From Mycobacterium gordonae (GTDB lineage Bacteria > Actinomycetota > Actinomycetes > Mycobacteriales > Mycobacteriaceae): a stretch of 63,499 nucleotides of DNA. The stretch spans positions 1 through 63,499 of the forward strand of contig NZ_LKTM01000201.1 in assembly GCF_001417955.2 (NCBI RefSeq), read 5' to 3'. This document shows, piece after piece, positions 26,710 through 34,984 of the stretch (its first letter is position 1; every line of letters begins with the position of its first letter). The notes under the pieces are model-generated. The model worked only from the letters and a program-made list of their open reading frames with translations. It did no database searches and was not told where the DNA came from. The translations under genes were made by a program, and so were the position numbers.

Positions 26710-27480
26710 TCACCACAGCGCGGCAACGGTTCCGCCGTCCGCGATTTGAGTGGTTCCGGTGATCATCGACGCGTCGTCGGAGAGCAGGAACGCCACGATG
26801 CTCGCCATCTCCTCGGGCGCGGCCATCCGGCCCTGCAGACGGGCGAACATCGTCCGGGCGCCACCCTCGCCGAGAGCTTCGTCGAACATCGTCATCGCCG
26901 TCTGCTGCATCGGGGTGTCGACGAAGGCCGGCAGCAGCGCGTTGGCGCGGATGTTGAACGAACGCAACTCGGCCGCGGTGATCCGGCTCAGATGGCTGAT
27001 CGCGGCTTTGGACATGCCGTACGCCCCGGACCCGCCGACCGCGATGTGCCCCGCCAGCGACGACATGTTCACGATGGCTCCCCCGCCTCGCTTGATCATC
27101 TGTGGCGCAACATGTTTGGTGCACAGCCAGGCGCCGCGCAGGTTGATTCCCATGACACGGTCGAAGTCCTCGACGGAAGTGTCGATGAGCGAAGCGAAGT
27201 GAACGACCCCGGCATTGGCGACCAATTTGTCCACGCCGCCGAACAGCGTGACACACGCCTGCACCATTGCGATGACCTGTTCTTCATCGCTGACGTCGGC
27301 CTGGTGACCGACCGCACCGCCACCGATCTTGGTCGCAGCCGTTTCGGCCGCCGCGGAGTCGATGTCCGCACACAGCACCTGGCATCCCTCACTGGCAAGT
27401 CGCTGCGCCACCGCCAGGCCTATGCCGGCCCCGGCCCCGGTGACGATCGCGGCTTTGCCCGCCAGGTCTTGATGCGTCAT
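26710..27480 (-). CDS. Short-chain dehydrogenase (Rv1941-like)
   Basis: 256 residues, start at 27480. Classical SDR: VTGAGAGIGLAVAQRL, NAGVV, MSSLAGH then SGAYGMSKAA with catalytic Tyr and Lys, and a C-terminal TGTTQIADGGTV. NAD(H) use is suggested by the acidic CADID after the second strand. Last gene of the Rv1936-Rv1941-type operon, 16 bases after ribA1. It probably oxidises an alcohol or diol made by the preceding oxygenase and epoxide-hydrolase steps. Confidence 0.88.
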   Translation of the reverse strand: MTHQDLAGKAAIVTGAGAGIGLAVAQRLASEGCQVLCADIDSAAAETAATKIGGGAVGHQADVSDEEQVIAMVQACVTLFGGVDKLVANAGVVHFASLIDTSVEDFDRVMGINLRGAWLCTKHVAPQMIKRGGGAIVNMSSLAGHIAVGGSGAYGMSKAAISHLSRITAAELRSFNIRANALLPAFVDTPMQQTAMTMFDEALGEGGARTMFARLQGRMAAPEEMASIVAFLLSDDASMITGTTQIADGGTVAALW

Positions 27481-27496
27481 ATGCCCACTCCGATTC

Positions 27497-28567
27497 TCAG
27501 CCGGCAACTGCCCACGGCTGAGCGTCCATGCCGTGCTCGCGGATCGCCCCGAACAGCACCAGGCCAAATCCTGGCATGTCGTCGGCGAGTTTGAGGGCAT
27601 ACACCCCGAGATCGCGGAGCATCCAGGCGACGGCTTCCGCGTTGGGGTCACCAGCGTCATCCCGCGCAAACAAACCGCAGGCGCGTGGCGGTCCGGCCGG
27701 GCGCAGGTACAAGACGACTCCGCTGCCCAGCGCGGACATTCTGTTCAATGCACCGTTGAGTTCGCCGCTGCAGCGACAAGCCTTGGAGCCGAACACATCT
27801 CCGGTAAGACACTCGACATGGACATGCAGCGGCACCGGCACGCCCGCATCGGCGGCGCCGATGATCACCGCCAAATGCTCGCCGCCGGCGTGCACGTCGC
27901 GGAAGCCGATCACGCGCGAATTCCCGGCCCAGGTCGGCAGCACCGATTCGGCCAGTCGAACCACCTGGGGTTCGGTCCGGCGCCGATAGGCCACCAGCTC
28001 GGACATGGAGACCACTGCGAGCCCATACTCGACCGCGAACTCGATCAACTCGCCACCGCGGGCGACCAGCACCGGGTTGCGGCGCGAGACGATCTCGCAC
28101 AATCCCGCGGCCCGTCCCCGGCCGGCCAGCCGTGCGAGGTCGGTGGCGGCTTCGGCCACCCCGCGTCGTTCCAGCACCCCTCCGGCGCGGGCCTGCACCG
28201 GGACGACGTGGCCCGGGCGCTGCAGGTCAGATGCGACGGTGGTGGCCGACCCCAGTGCCGCAATGGTTTTCGCGCGATCCGCCGCCGAGATGCCGGTTCC
28301 TGTTCCGTGCACGTCGACCGAGACGCAGTCGGTGTTGTCGCCGTGGCACATCGGCGGTAGCTGCAGTCGCGCACACTCGCTGCCCGGCAACGCCACCCGC
28401 ACGTAACCGGAAGTATGGCGGACGGTGAAGTGAAGCAGGCTGGGGGTGGCGGCGTCGGCCGCGAATACCAGGAAACCGTCGCCGTCGGGACCGTCGGTGA
28501 GAACGACGGCCTGCCCGGCGCCGATCGCGGTGAGGGCGCGCCGCACCCGGACATCGGTGGTCTTCAC
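27497..28567 (-). CDS. ribA1: RibA1: degenerate RibBA-type protein
   Basis: 356 residues from a GTG at 28567 overlapping the flavin-reductase stop. The first half is a DHBP-synthase-like domain with HGTGTGISAADRAKTI and RPGHVVPVQARAGGVL. The usual acidic ENEAD-type loop is absent, and the catalytic GHTE has become GVAE (about 136-139). The second half resembles GTP cyclohydrolase II and keeps the zinc cysteines (ECLTGDVFGSKACRC). After GVVLYLR it lacks the EGRGIGL segment and most of the GTP-binding part. It is unlikely to be a normal bifunctional riboflavin enzyme. Matches H37Rv Rv1940 in place and length. Confidence 0.85.
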   Translation of the reverse strand: MKTTDVRVRRALTAIGAGQAVVLTDGPDGDGFLVFAADAATPSLLHFTVRHTSGYVRVALPGSECARLQLPPMCHGDNTDCVSVDVHGTGTGISAADRAKTIAALGSATTVASDLQRPGHVVPVQARAGGVLERRGVAEAATDLARLAGRGRAAGLCEIVSRRNPVLVARGGELIEFAVEYGLAVVSMSELVAYRRRTEPQVVRLAESVLPTWAGNSRVIGFRDVHAGGEHLAVIIGAADAGVPVPLHVHVECLTGDVFGSKACRCSGELNGALNRMSALGSGVVLYLRPAGPPRACGLFARDDAGDPNAEAVAWMLRDLGVYALKLADDMPGFGLVLFGAIREHGMDAQPWAVAG

Positions 28568-29070
28568 GCGCGCTCCCAGGGAGTGAGTCGGTGGAAACGG
28601 CTCCCGTGGAAGACCAGTGGCGAGGCGTCGGGATCGGCCTGCAGCGAGCATATTTCGAGCAGGGCGATGAGGTGGTCACCGGCCGGGATCTCCTCGCGCA
28701 GGCGGCAGTCCAGCTGGGCCGTCGATCCGTGCACGACCACCGCGCCGCCCGGCCGCTCGCTCCAGGTGACTCCGGCGAACCGGTCTCCGGACTTGCGCGA
28801 CAGGCTGATACACGCTGCGTCGTGTCTCTCGGCGAGCACGCTGACGCCCAGATAGGGCCGCTCCCGTAACCGTGGCCACGTCGTCGAACTGTGCTGGATG
28901 CACACCGACACCAGCGGCGGGTCGAGGGAGACCGCCGTGAAGGAACTTGCGGCCATGCCGACCGGGACCCCGTCCAGCACGGCGCAGACCGCGACCACCC
29001 CGGACGGGAAACATCCGAATGCCCGCCGAAGCGCGGTCTCGTCGAGACGATCGGTCGCCAGCTCGACCAT
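28564..29070 (-). CDS. Flavin reductase-like FMN-binding protein (Rv1939-like)
   Basis: 168 residues. The N-terminal RRAFGCFPSGVVAVCAV and MAASSFTAVSLDPPLVSVCI, with the later ISLSRKSGDRFAGVTW, are the flavin reductase (HpaC-like) signature. It would reduce FMN or FAD with NAD(P)H and hand it to a two-component monooxygenase. The LLM enzyme at the head of the operon is the obvious partner. Two bases separate it from ephB and it overlaps ribA1 by four. Confidence 0.9.
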   Translation of the reverse strand: MVELATDRLDETALRRAFGCFPSGVVAVCAVLDGVPVGMAASSFTAVSLDPPLVSVCIQHSSTTWPRLRERPYLGVSVLAERHDAACISLSRKSGDRFAGVTWSERPGGAVVVHGSTAQLDCRLREEIPAGDHLIALLEICSLQADPDASPLVFHGSRFHRLTPWERA

Positions 29071-29072
29071 GA

Positions 29073-30122
29073 CTAGCGGACCCCGTCAAGGAAATTCAGC
29101 AGCAGCCGGTTGGTTTCCTCGGGTGCTTCCTGCTGGATCCAGTGGCCCACGTCGGCAATCATGTGCGTGCCCCGGTAATTCGACATCACCTCGCCGGCAC
29201 GCTCGACGGCTTCTGCTCCCCACGTGGTGCCCACGTCGTACTGACCACCGATGAACAGTGCGGGCGGCGTGAGCGGTTTCCCTTCCTGGTCCGCCAGGTC
29301 GTGCCAGTCGTTGTCGATGTTGTGGTAAAAGCTCAGCGGTCCGCCGAACCCGGAGCGCTCGAATTCCGCCGCGTAGAAATCGGCGTCGGCGTCGGTGAAC
29401 CAGGACGGCATGGTTTCGGGATATACGAACGCGTCCTTCAATTTCGCGCCCTGTGCCATGCAGAGCGGGCCGGCCCGGATCACGTCGATGGGGTCCATCG
29501 CGGCCAGGTCCACGCCGGCATCGACGGCGGCCTTGGTTGCCGCGAGCATCCCTTCACCCGACACCGTGTAGGTCAGACCCACCAGCCAGGACCGCACGTC
29601 CTCTTCGATCTCGGCGATGATGCCGTCCTGTGCGGAAAAGTAGTCCTGGTACCAGACCCGGCCCTCGCCGGCCAGTTCCAGGTGGTAATCGTTCGGGCGG
29701 TGTTCACCGAAAGGACTGCCCGGCAGTCCGATAACGCCACGGCCGGCAAATGGAACGCTGACGCCGACCACACCGGCGCACCGCTGCGGGTGCAACCAGG
29801 CGAAGGTCCAGGCCACTGGCGCACCCCAGTCGTGCCCGATGACGAACGCCTGGTCCTCGCCGTACGCGTCGACCACACCCACGATGTCGCCGACGAGTTC
29901 CTTGATGCGGTAGGCGGAGTTTAGGAAATACTTCGACGACCGCCCGTAACCGCGCTGATCGATGGCGACCACCCGGTAGCCGGCGGCGGCAAGCGCCGGA
30001 ATCTGGTGGCGCCAGGAGTACCACGACTCCGGAAAGCCGTGGATGAGGATCACCAACGGCCCGTCACCCTCTTCGACAGCGTGGATCCGGGTGCCGCCGC
30101 AGTTCAAGATCCGATGAACCAT
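29073..30122 (-). CDS. ephB: Epoxide hydrolase EphB
   Basis: 349 residues, alpha/beta-hydrolase epoxide hydrolase. Seen: oxyanion motif HGFPESW (28-34) and nucleophile D98 in GHDWGA, with a cap domain from about 135 and the catalytic His near the end in DVGHWIQQEAPEE. Such enzymes open epoxides through a covalent ester. Similar in length and position to Rv1938. A second, unrelated epoxide hydrolase is encoded at 25011. Eleven bases follow the oxygenase gene. Confidence 0.92.
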   Translation of the reverse strand: MVHRILNCGGTRIHAVEEGDGPLVILIHGFPESWYSWRHQIPALAAAGYRVVAIDQRGYGRSSKYFLNSAYRIKELVGDIVGVVDAYGEDQAFVIGHDWGAPVAWTFAWLHPQRCAGVVGVSVPFAGRGVIGLPGSPFGEHRPNDYHLELAGEGRVWYQDYFSAQDGIIAEIEEDVRSWLVGLTYTVSGEGMLAATKAAVDAGVDLAAMDPIDVIRAGPLCMAQGAKLKDAFVYPETMPSWFTDADADFYAAEFERSGFGGPLSFYHNIDNDWHDLADQEGKPLTPPALFIGGQYDVGTTWGAEAVERAGEVMSNYRGTHMIADVGHWIQQEAPEETNRLLLNFLDGVR

Positions 30123-30133
30123 GTTCCCTCTCC

Positions 30134-32647
30134 TCAGCGTCCGTCACCGGCGGCCGCACCCACCAGTTCGTCGGCGGGTTGCGTTGGTATCGAACGATTC
30201 TCGTAGTTGCGGGCGATCAGCGTCTTCTCCCCCGACAAGCGGGTGCGCGCCCACTTGCCGATGACGCGCCCGGCGATGCCGGGTTTCATCAACGCGGAGG
30301 GTGGTTTGACCAGGTGTACCACCGCGAGGAACTCGCGATAGGCGTCGAGGTCGTCGTGCACCAACTCCAGCAGGCGGTCCATGTACCAGGTGAGCACACC
30401 GAAGTAGAACGGGCGCTTCTTGTCCACGTCTTTCATCCAGTCGAACCGCAGGTTCTGTTCGCGGATCACGAACCAGGCGGTGTCGGCCATCTTGGCGATC
30501 GACCGGTAGTAGCGGCGGGGCAGCTCGCGGTGCCCGGGACCGTACTTGGCCAGCAGCACCTGCATTTCCCGAACTTCCTTGAGCGCCAGACTCATTCCCA
30601 GACCCGACACCGGGTCGGCGCTGGTGTAGGCGTCACCGACGGCCAGCAGGGCGCGCGGCAGATTACGCTTCTTCTCGTAGTGCAGGCGCAGCATGTTCGG
30701 ATAGCGGAAGTTGTAGATCGCGGACGCCGGCTCCAGGCCGTCGATGTTCTCCCCCACCACCGGCGATGGCATCAGGTCGGCGAACTCGCGGAACTCTTTG
30801 GCGGTGCGGGGCGGCGAATAACAGTTGTAGGCCACCAGCGAGGTGGACAGCAGGGTGCGGGAGCTGTCGGTGTAATACTGCGCCGCGTAGGTGTCCTCGA
30901 ACGGGCGGTAGGCATAACAGATCACCATGACCTTGTCCTGCCACTGCCGTTCGGGCGGAACATGGTGCTGCATCGTGGAATAGAAACAGTTGATGATGTC
31001 CTGCTCGACCTCCGGCGCGCCAATGCCGATGCGGTCCAGGAACTCTGGGACACGGGTGTTCTTGCCGGACGCGTCGACGACGAATTCTGCCGGGATCACC
31101 TCGGATTCGTCACCCACGGCGACCCCGACGACGGAGTTGTTCTCGCGGTCGAACACCAGGTCGGTGACCTCCGACTCGTAGCGGAAGTCGATGCGTGGCT
31201 CGTCGTCCAACCGGCGTCGCACACACCATTCCAGTAGCGGCCTGCCGGCGCACACGATTTCGATGCCGCTGGTGCCGGGCTTTTTCCAGGACCCCCCCAA
31301 CCGGATCCGGTACTGGGCCGCCATGTCGACCTTGAAGGCGCCCTCGCGCACCATGTCGTCGACGATCCCCGGGAAGAAGCGCTCGAGCTCGATCTGCCCG
31401 GCGGTGAGAAGGTGATGCAGATGCCAGCCCTGCGCGGCACCGGGCCTGCCCTCCCGGCGTCGGTGCGGGTCGTCCTTCTCGAGAACGATGACGCGTTCAA
31501 AGGTCTCGCTGCACACCTTGGCCGCGGCGATGCCGGCGATGCTGCCGCCGATCACGACGGCGGTGCCGCGACCGCGCCGGCGCACGTCACCGATGTCCAC
31601 CGCCGAGTAGTCGACGCGCGACGGAGTGCGCGGGCGTGCGGCGCCACTGGGGACGAACTTCTCGTAGTACAGGCCCACACGCTGGAAGCCGTTGTTGTCC
31701 AGCCATGTTCGGGTCGCCTCGACCATCGCCGCCGGACCACACAGGTAGACGTCGGCGTCGCCACCGGCGAGCATCCGCCCGTCGAGCAGATCGGTGACCA
31801 GGCCGGTGCGCCCATCCCACCCGGCGTCCGGGTTTGCCACGATGACGTGCACCTCCAGGGCGGCGACGCGGCGCCGCAGTGCCGTCAGTTCGTCGAGCTT
31901 GCACAGGTCTTCGGCCGCGGTGACCCCGTAGAGCAGATAGACCGGCTGGCTGGTGTCGGCAGTCAGGCTCGCCGCCATGGCCAAGATCGCCGACAAACCC
32001 GTGCCGCCGGCGACCAGGATGACCGGCCGCACGACCGGACGAAGGTAGAAGCTGCCTTTACTGCAGCGCATGGCAACTCGGTCGCCGGGCTTCGCGCGGT
32101 CGCGAAGATAGTTCGACATGACGCCGTCGGGCAGCAACCGGATGATGAACTCCAGTTCGGTGCGACCGTCGGGATGCGCGTAGGAGTAATTGCGCCAGGT
32201 CTCGGTGCCAGGGACCTGCAGCTGTGCGAATTGGCCGGCCTTGAAGCGCAGAGCGGTGCCCAGGCCCGAGACGTCGAGCTTCAGGATGGCGGTGCTGGGC
32301 GACACCAGGTCGACCTCGGTGACCACACCGTCGCCGGTGACGAGGAGAGCGGCGTTGTCGTCGGCCGGGTACTGCAGCTCGATGCGGCAATCCGTAGTGG
32401 GGAAGGTCTGGCAGGTGAGGATTTTCCGGGCCTCGCGCTCGACGTCGGACAGGCCCTCGGTGCGGCCCATCTCGTACCTGCCCGAGGCGCAGGTGGCCAC
32501 GCAGGTGCCGCAGATGCCGCTCTGGCATTCGTTGACGATGGCGACGCCGTGTTCTTCGGCGGCATCCAGCATCGACTGGTCCGGCCGAACCGGCATCGTC
32601 CTGGCTGTTCCGTCCGAATAGCCTACAGTGACTTGGCGAACCGACAT
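30134..32647 (-). CDS. Ferredoxin-reductase / FAD monooxygenase fusion (Rv1937-like)
   Basis: 837 residues with three modules in order. Residues 1-90: plant-type [2Fe-2S] domain, C41, C46, C49 and C79. Residues 100-335: FNR-type reductase, RNYSY 152-156 for FAD, AGGTGLS 213-219 and LCGPAAM for NAD(P)H. Residues 360-837: a second flavoprotein of the p-hydroxybenzoate-hydroxylase/geranylgeranyl-reductase fold, with VVIGGSIAG 364-372, GRPL 468-471 and GDAYTSADPVSGLGMSLAL from 671 binding FAD. One chain thus holds an NADH reductase and a flavin oxygenase. Start MSVRQVTVGY at 32647. Substrate unknown; expression within the ephB operon suggests epoxidation or hydroxylation. Confidence 0.9.
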   Translation of the reverse strand: MSVRQVTVGYSDGTARTMPVRPDQSMLDAAEEHGVAIVNECQSGICGTCVATCASGRYEMGRTEGLSDVEREARKILTCQTFPTTDCRIELQYPADDNAALLVTGDGVVTEVDLVSPSTAILKLDVSGLGTALRFKAGQFAQLQVPGTETWRNYSYAHPDGRTELEFIIRLLPDGVMSNYLRDRAKPGDRVAMRCSKGSFYLRPVVRPVILVAGGTGLSAILAMAASLTADTSQPVYLLYGVTAAEDLCKLDELTALRRRVAALEVHVIVANPDAGWDGRTGLVTDLLDGRMLAGGDADVYLCGPAAMVEATRTWLDNNGFQRVGLYYEKFVPSGAARPRTPSRVDYSAVDIGDVRRRGRGTAVVIGGSIAGIAAAKVCSETFERVIVLEKDDPHRRREGRPGAAQGWHLHHLLTAGQIELERFFPGIVDDMVREGAFKVDMAAQYRIRLGGSWKKPGTSGIEIVCAGRPLLEWCVRRRLDDEPRIDFRYESEVTDLVFDRENNSVVGVAVGDESEVIPAEFVVDASGKNTRVPEFLDRIGIGAPEVEQDIINCFYSTMQHHVPPERQWQDKVMVICYAYRPFEDTYAAQYYTDSSRTLLSTSLVAYNCYSPPRTAKEFREFADLMPSPVVGENIDGLEPASAIYNFRYPNMLRLHYEKKRNLPRALLAVGDAYTSADPVSGLGMSLALKEVREMQVLLAKYGPGHRELPRRYYRSIAKMADTAWFVIREQNLRFDWMKDVDKKRPFYFGVLTWYMDRLLELVHDDLDAYREFLAVVHLVKPPSALMKPGIAGRVIGKWARTRLSGEKTLIARNYENRSIPTQPADELVGAAAGDGR

Positions 32648-32669
32648 TTGTTGCCCTTCCTCGAGTGCG

Positions 32670-33779
32670 CTAGACGACCAGGGCGACCGGTTTCTTGGCG
32701 ATGCGGGCATTGAGTCTTGGCATGACCTCCTCGGCGAGCAGGCGCAGCGACTCCTTCCACGGCCCCGGGTCCTCCCGGTAGTCGAACCCGAGCACGAGCA
32801 GGTGACCGAACCCGCCGACCTGGTCGTAGGTGGCTTCGAGTTTGTCCACCACCGTCTCCACCGAACCGACGACAAAGGTGTTCTCGGCCAGGTATTCCGC
32901 GGTGACGTCGTCGTCGGCCACCGATGGGTGGTGTTTGTAGAACTTGGTCATGCCGAACATCCGGAAGGTGGGCAACGTGTACTCGCGCATGGCCCGGCCC
33001 ATGGCGCCGTCCACGGCGTAACGGAATGCCTGCTCATCGGTTTCGGCCACCAGCACCTCGCGGACCAGCCGCCAGTCGCGGCGGTCGGGGGTGCGACCGC
33101 TGCGCTCGGCTCCCTCCAGCACCGCGTCCCAGTGGGTGGCGACGTATTCGGTGTTGAGATCCAGACTCATTGGCAGATAGCCCCGTTCGCCCGCCAGCTT
33201 CAGCGTTTCGGAGCCGGCGCTGAAACCGGTGACGCCGATCGGCGGGTGCGGACTCTGGAACGGCTTGATGTGGCGTTTCATCAACCCTTCGAACATCGGC
33301 GCAATTCCGTTGGCGTTCCAGTACTTTCCGCGGTGCTCCCACGGCTGGTCCTCGGTCCAGATGCGCAACATGATTTCCAGCGCCTCACGGGTCATCTCGC
33401 GGTGCTCGCCGTTCTTGCCGTCGACGTCGTACAGGGCCCAGTCGCCGGGGATGCCGCTGGCGCCGACCCCCAACATGAAGCGGCCCTGAGCGAGATGGTC
33501 GAAATACGCCACCCGGTGCGCCAATTCGACCGGGTGGTGATAAGGCAGCAGGTGAGCCCCGGGTGCGAGCTTGATGTGCTTGGTGCGCAACAACGCCTGG
33601 GCCAGCAACAGATCGGGGGCGCAGATCGGCTCCCACGGCACGGTGAAATGTTCACCCACCCAGGCTTCGACATACCCGAGCTGGTCGGCCAACTCGATGA
33701 TGTCGAGGTCCCACTGGGTCGCGTCGAACAGAGTGCGCTCCGGTGGATGGGCCGGCATGAGGAAGATTCCGATCTCCAT
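32670..33779 (-). CDS. LLM-class flavin monooxygenase (Rv1936-like)
   Basis: 369 residues, the same length I recall for Rv1936. Luciferase-like barrel: MEIGIFLMPAHPPERTLFDA, AWVGEHFTVPWEP, LAPGAHLLPYHHPVELAHRV and FMLGVGASGIPGDW. This subgroup includes limonene and alkane monooxygenases that use free reduced flavin. First gene of the minus-strand operon and divergent from echA13. A dedicated flavin reductase is encoded three genes downstream. Confidence 0.9.
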   Translation of the reverse strand: MEIGIFLMPAHPPERTLFDATQWDLDIIELADQLGYVEAWVGEHFTVPWEPICAPDLLLAQALLRTKHIKLAPGAHLLPYHHPVELAHRVAYFDHLAQGRFMLGVGASGIPGDWALYDVDGKNGEHREMTREALEIMLRIWTEDQPWEHRGKYWNANGIAPMFEGLMKRHIKPFQSPHPPIGVTGFSAGSETLKLAGERGYLPMSLDLNTEYVATHWDAVLEGAERSGRTPDRRDWRLVREVLVAETDEQAFRYAVDGAMGRAMREYTLPTFRMFGMTKFYKHHPSVADDDVTAEYLAENTFVVGSVETVVDKLEATYDQVGGFGHLLVLGFDYREDPGPWKESLRLLAEEVMPRLNARIAKKPVALVV

Positions 33780-33858
33780 CGTTAACCCTTCTTCGTCGTA
33801 GGTGCCCCGAGCCGGGATTCCGGCGCGCTGCGGTTGGCTCGTCTCTAGGTATACACAG

Positions 33859-33954
33859 TACTAGCAAGATACTTCGTTGTACACAAGATGCTTATTTCTT
33901 GGTGATTCGCCAGGTCTGTCTGGCCAATGTGGCGTATCGGCTATGGACATAATG
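33859..33954 (+). promoter_or_regulatory. Two-box regulatory element upstream of echA13
   Basis: TACTAGC, one base, AGATACTTCGT (from 33859), then GCGTATCGGC with TATGGACATAATG (33932-33954). Against the mce3 copy the second box matches at 21 of 23 positions and the first at 21 of 29, with the same 73-base offset. The intervening bases do not match. CAAGATACTT (33865) recurs as CAAGATGCTT (33884), 19 bp apart. The element sits between the Rv1936-type operon and echA13, the divergent pair known as Mce3R targets in M. tuberculosis. Confidence 0.72.
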
Positions 33955-34020
33955 ACGAACTTCCGCGTAACCTCGCACACGTCACCCGTTCTGCGCGGCA
34001 GTCGGCAGCAAGGAGTAGCC

Positions 34021-34971
34021 ATGAGTGTCACCGGGGTCGGTCCGGTCGATCACCGGTCCAATGGGGAGCGTCCCGCGGGAGACTTCCAGTTCATCCGCTA
34101 CGAGACGCTCGATGACGGGCTGATCGCGATCATCACCCTCGACCGCCCGAAGCAGCGCAACGCGCAGACCCGCGGACTGCTGGTGGAACTGGGCAGCGCC
34201 TTCGAACTCGCGGAAACCGACGACAGGGTTCGAGTGGTCATCCTGCGCGGGGCCGGGCCGGCTTTCTCGGCCGGTCACGACCTCGGCTCGTCCGACGACG
34301 TCCGCGAGCGCACGCCGGGTCCCGGGCAGCACCCCACCTATCAATGCAACGGCGGGACCTTCGGCGGGGTCGAGTCGCGCAACCGCCAGGAATGGCACTA
34401 CTACTTCGAGAACACCAAAAGGTGGCGAAACCTCCGCAAGATCACGGTCGCCCAGGTACACGGCACCGTCTTGTCGGCGGGCCTGATGCTGGCATGGTGC
34501 TGCGACCTCATCGTCGCCGCGCAGGACACCGTGTTCGCCGACGTGGTGGGCACGCGGCTGGGCATGTGCGGTGTCGAGTACTTCGGCCATCCGTGGGAGT
34601 TCGGGCCGCGCCGGGCCAAGGAGCTGCTGCTCACCGGCGACTCGATCGGAGCCGACGAGGCACACGTGCTCGGCATGGTCAGCAAGGTGTTCCCGGCCGA
34701 CGAACTGGCCGACAGCACCATCGCATTCGCGCGGCGGATCGCGAAGGTGCCGACCATGGCCGCGCTACTGATCAAGGAGTCGGTGAACCAAACCGTCGAC
34801 GCCATGGGATTCACCACCGCGCTGGACGGATGCTTCAAGATCCACCAACTCAACCATGCGCACTGGGGTGAGGTCACCGGCGGAAAGCTCTCCTACGGAA
34901 CCGTCGAGTACGGACTCGAAGACTGGCGCGGGGCCCCGGAGATCCGACCCGCCGACAAGCGGCGACCCTGA
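34021..34971 (+). CDS. echA13: Enoyl-CoA hydratase EchA13
   Basis: 316 residues from [10 protein letters not shown] (318 remembered for Rv1935c). Crotonase fold: [15 protein letters not shown], oxyanion loop [15 protein letters not shown], second oxyanion segment [18 protein letters not shown], and [17 protein letters not shown] where the acid/base residues usually sit. A long insertion after SGHDLG-type loop is typical of this mycobacterial group. In-frame ATGs upstream (for example 33943, inside the regulatory box) were rejected. It starts an operon with two acyl-CoA dehydrogenases and a ligase. Confidence 0.9.
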   Translation: MSVTGVGPVDHRSNGERPAGDFQFIRYETLDDGLIAIITLDRPKQRNAQTRGLLVELGSAFELAETDDRVRVVILRGAGPAFSAGHDLGSSDDVRERTPGPGQHPTYQCNGGTFGGVESRNRQEWHYYFENTKRWRNLRKITVAQVHGTVLSAGLMLAWCCDLIVAAQDTVFADVVGTRLGMCGVEYFGHPWEFGPRRAKELLLTGDSIGADEAHVLGMVSKVFPADELADSTIAFARRIAKVPTMAALLIKESVNQTVDAMGFTTALDGCFKIHQLNHAHWGEVTGGKLSYGTVEYGLEDWRGAPEIRPADKRRP

Positions 34972-34984
34972 CGCGAGGTCCGGC

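Noticed and set aside
27818..27825. ATGGACAT inside ribA1
   Set aside because: The 8-mer alone recurs by chance in a window this size; neither the GTATCG flank nor the first box is present.
33865..33879. KstR2-type operator in the Rv1936-echA13 intergenic region
   Set aside because: CAAG and CTT segments occur, but the symmetric CAAG-N2-CTTG spacing is not met; a direct repeat 19 bp apart fits better.
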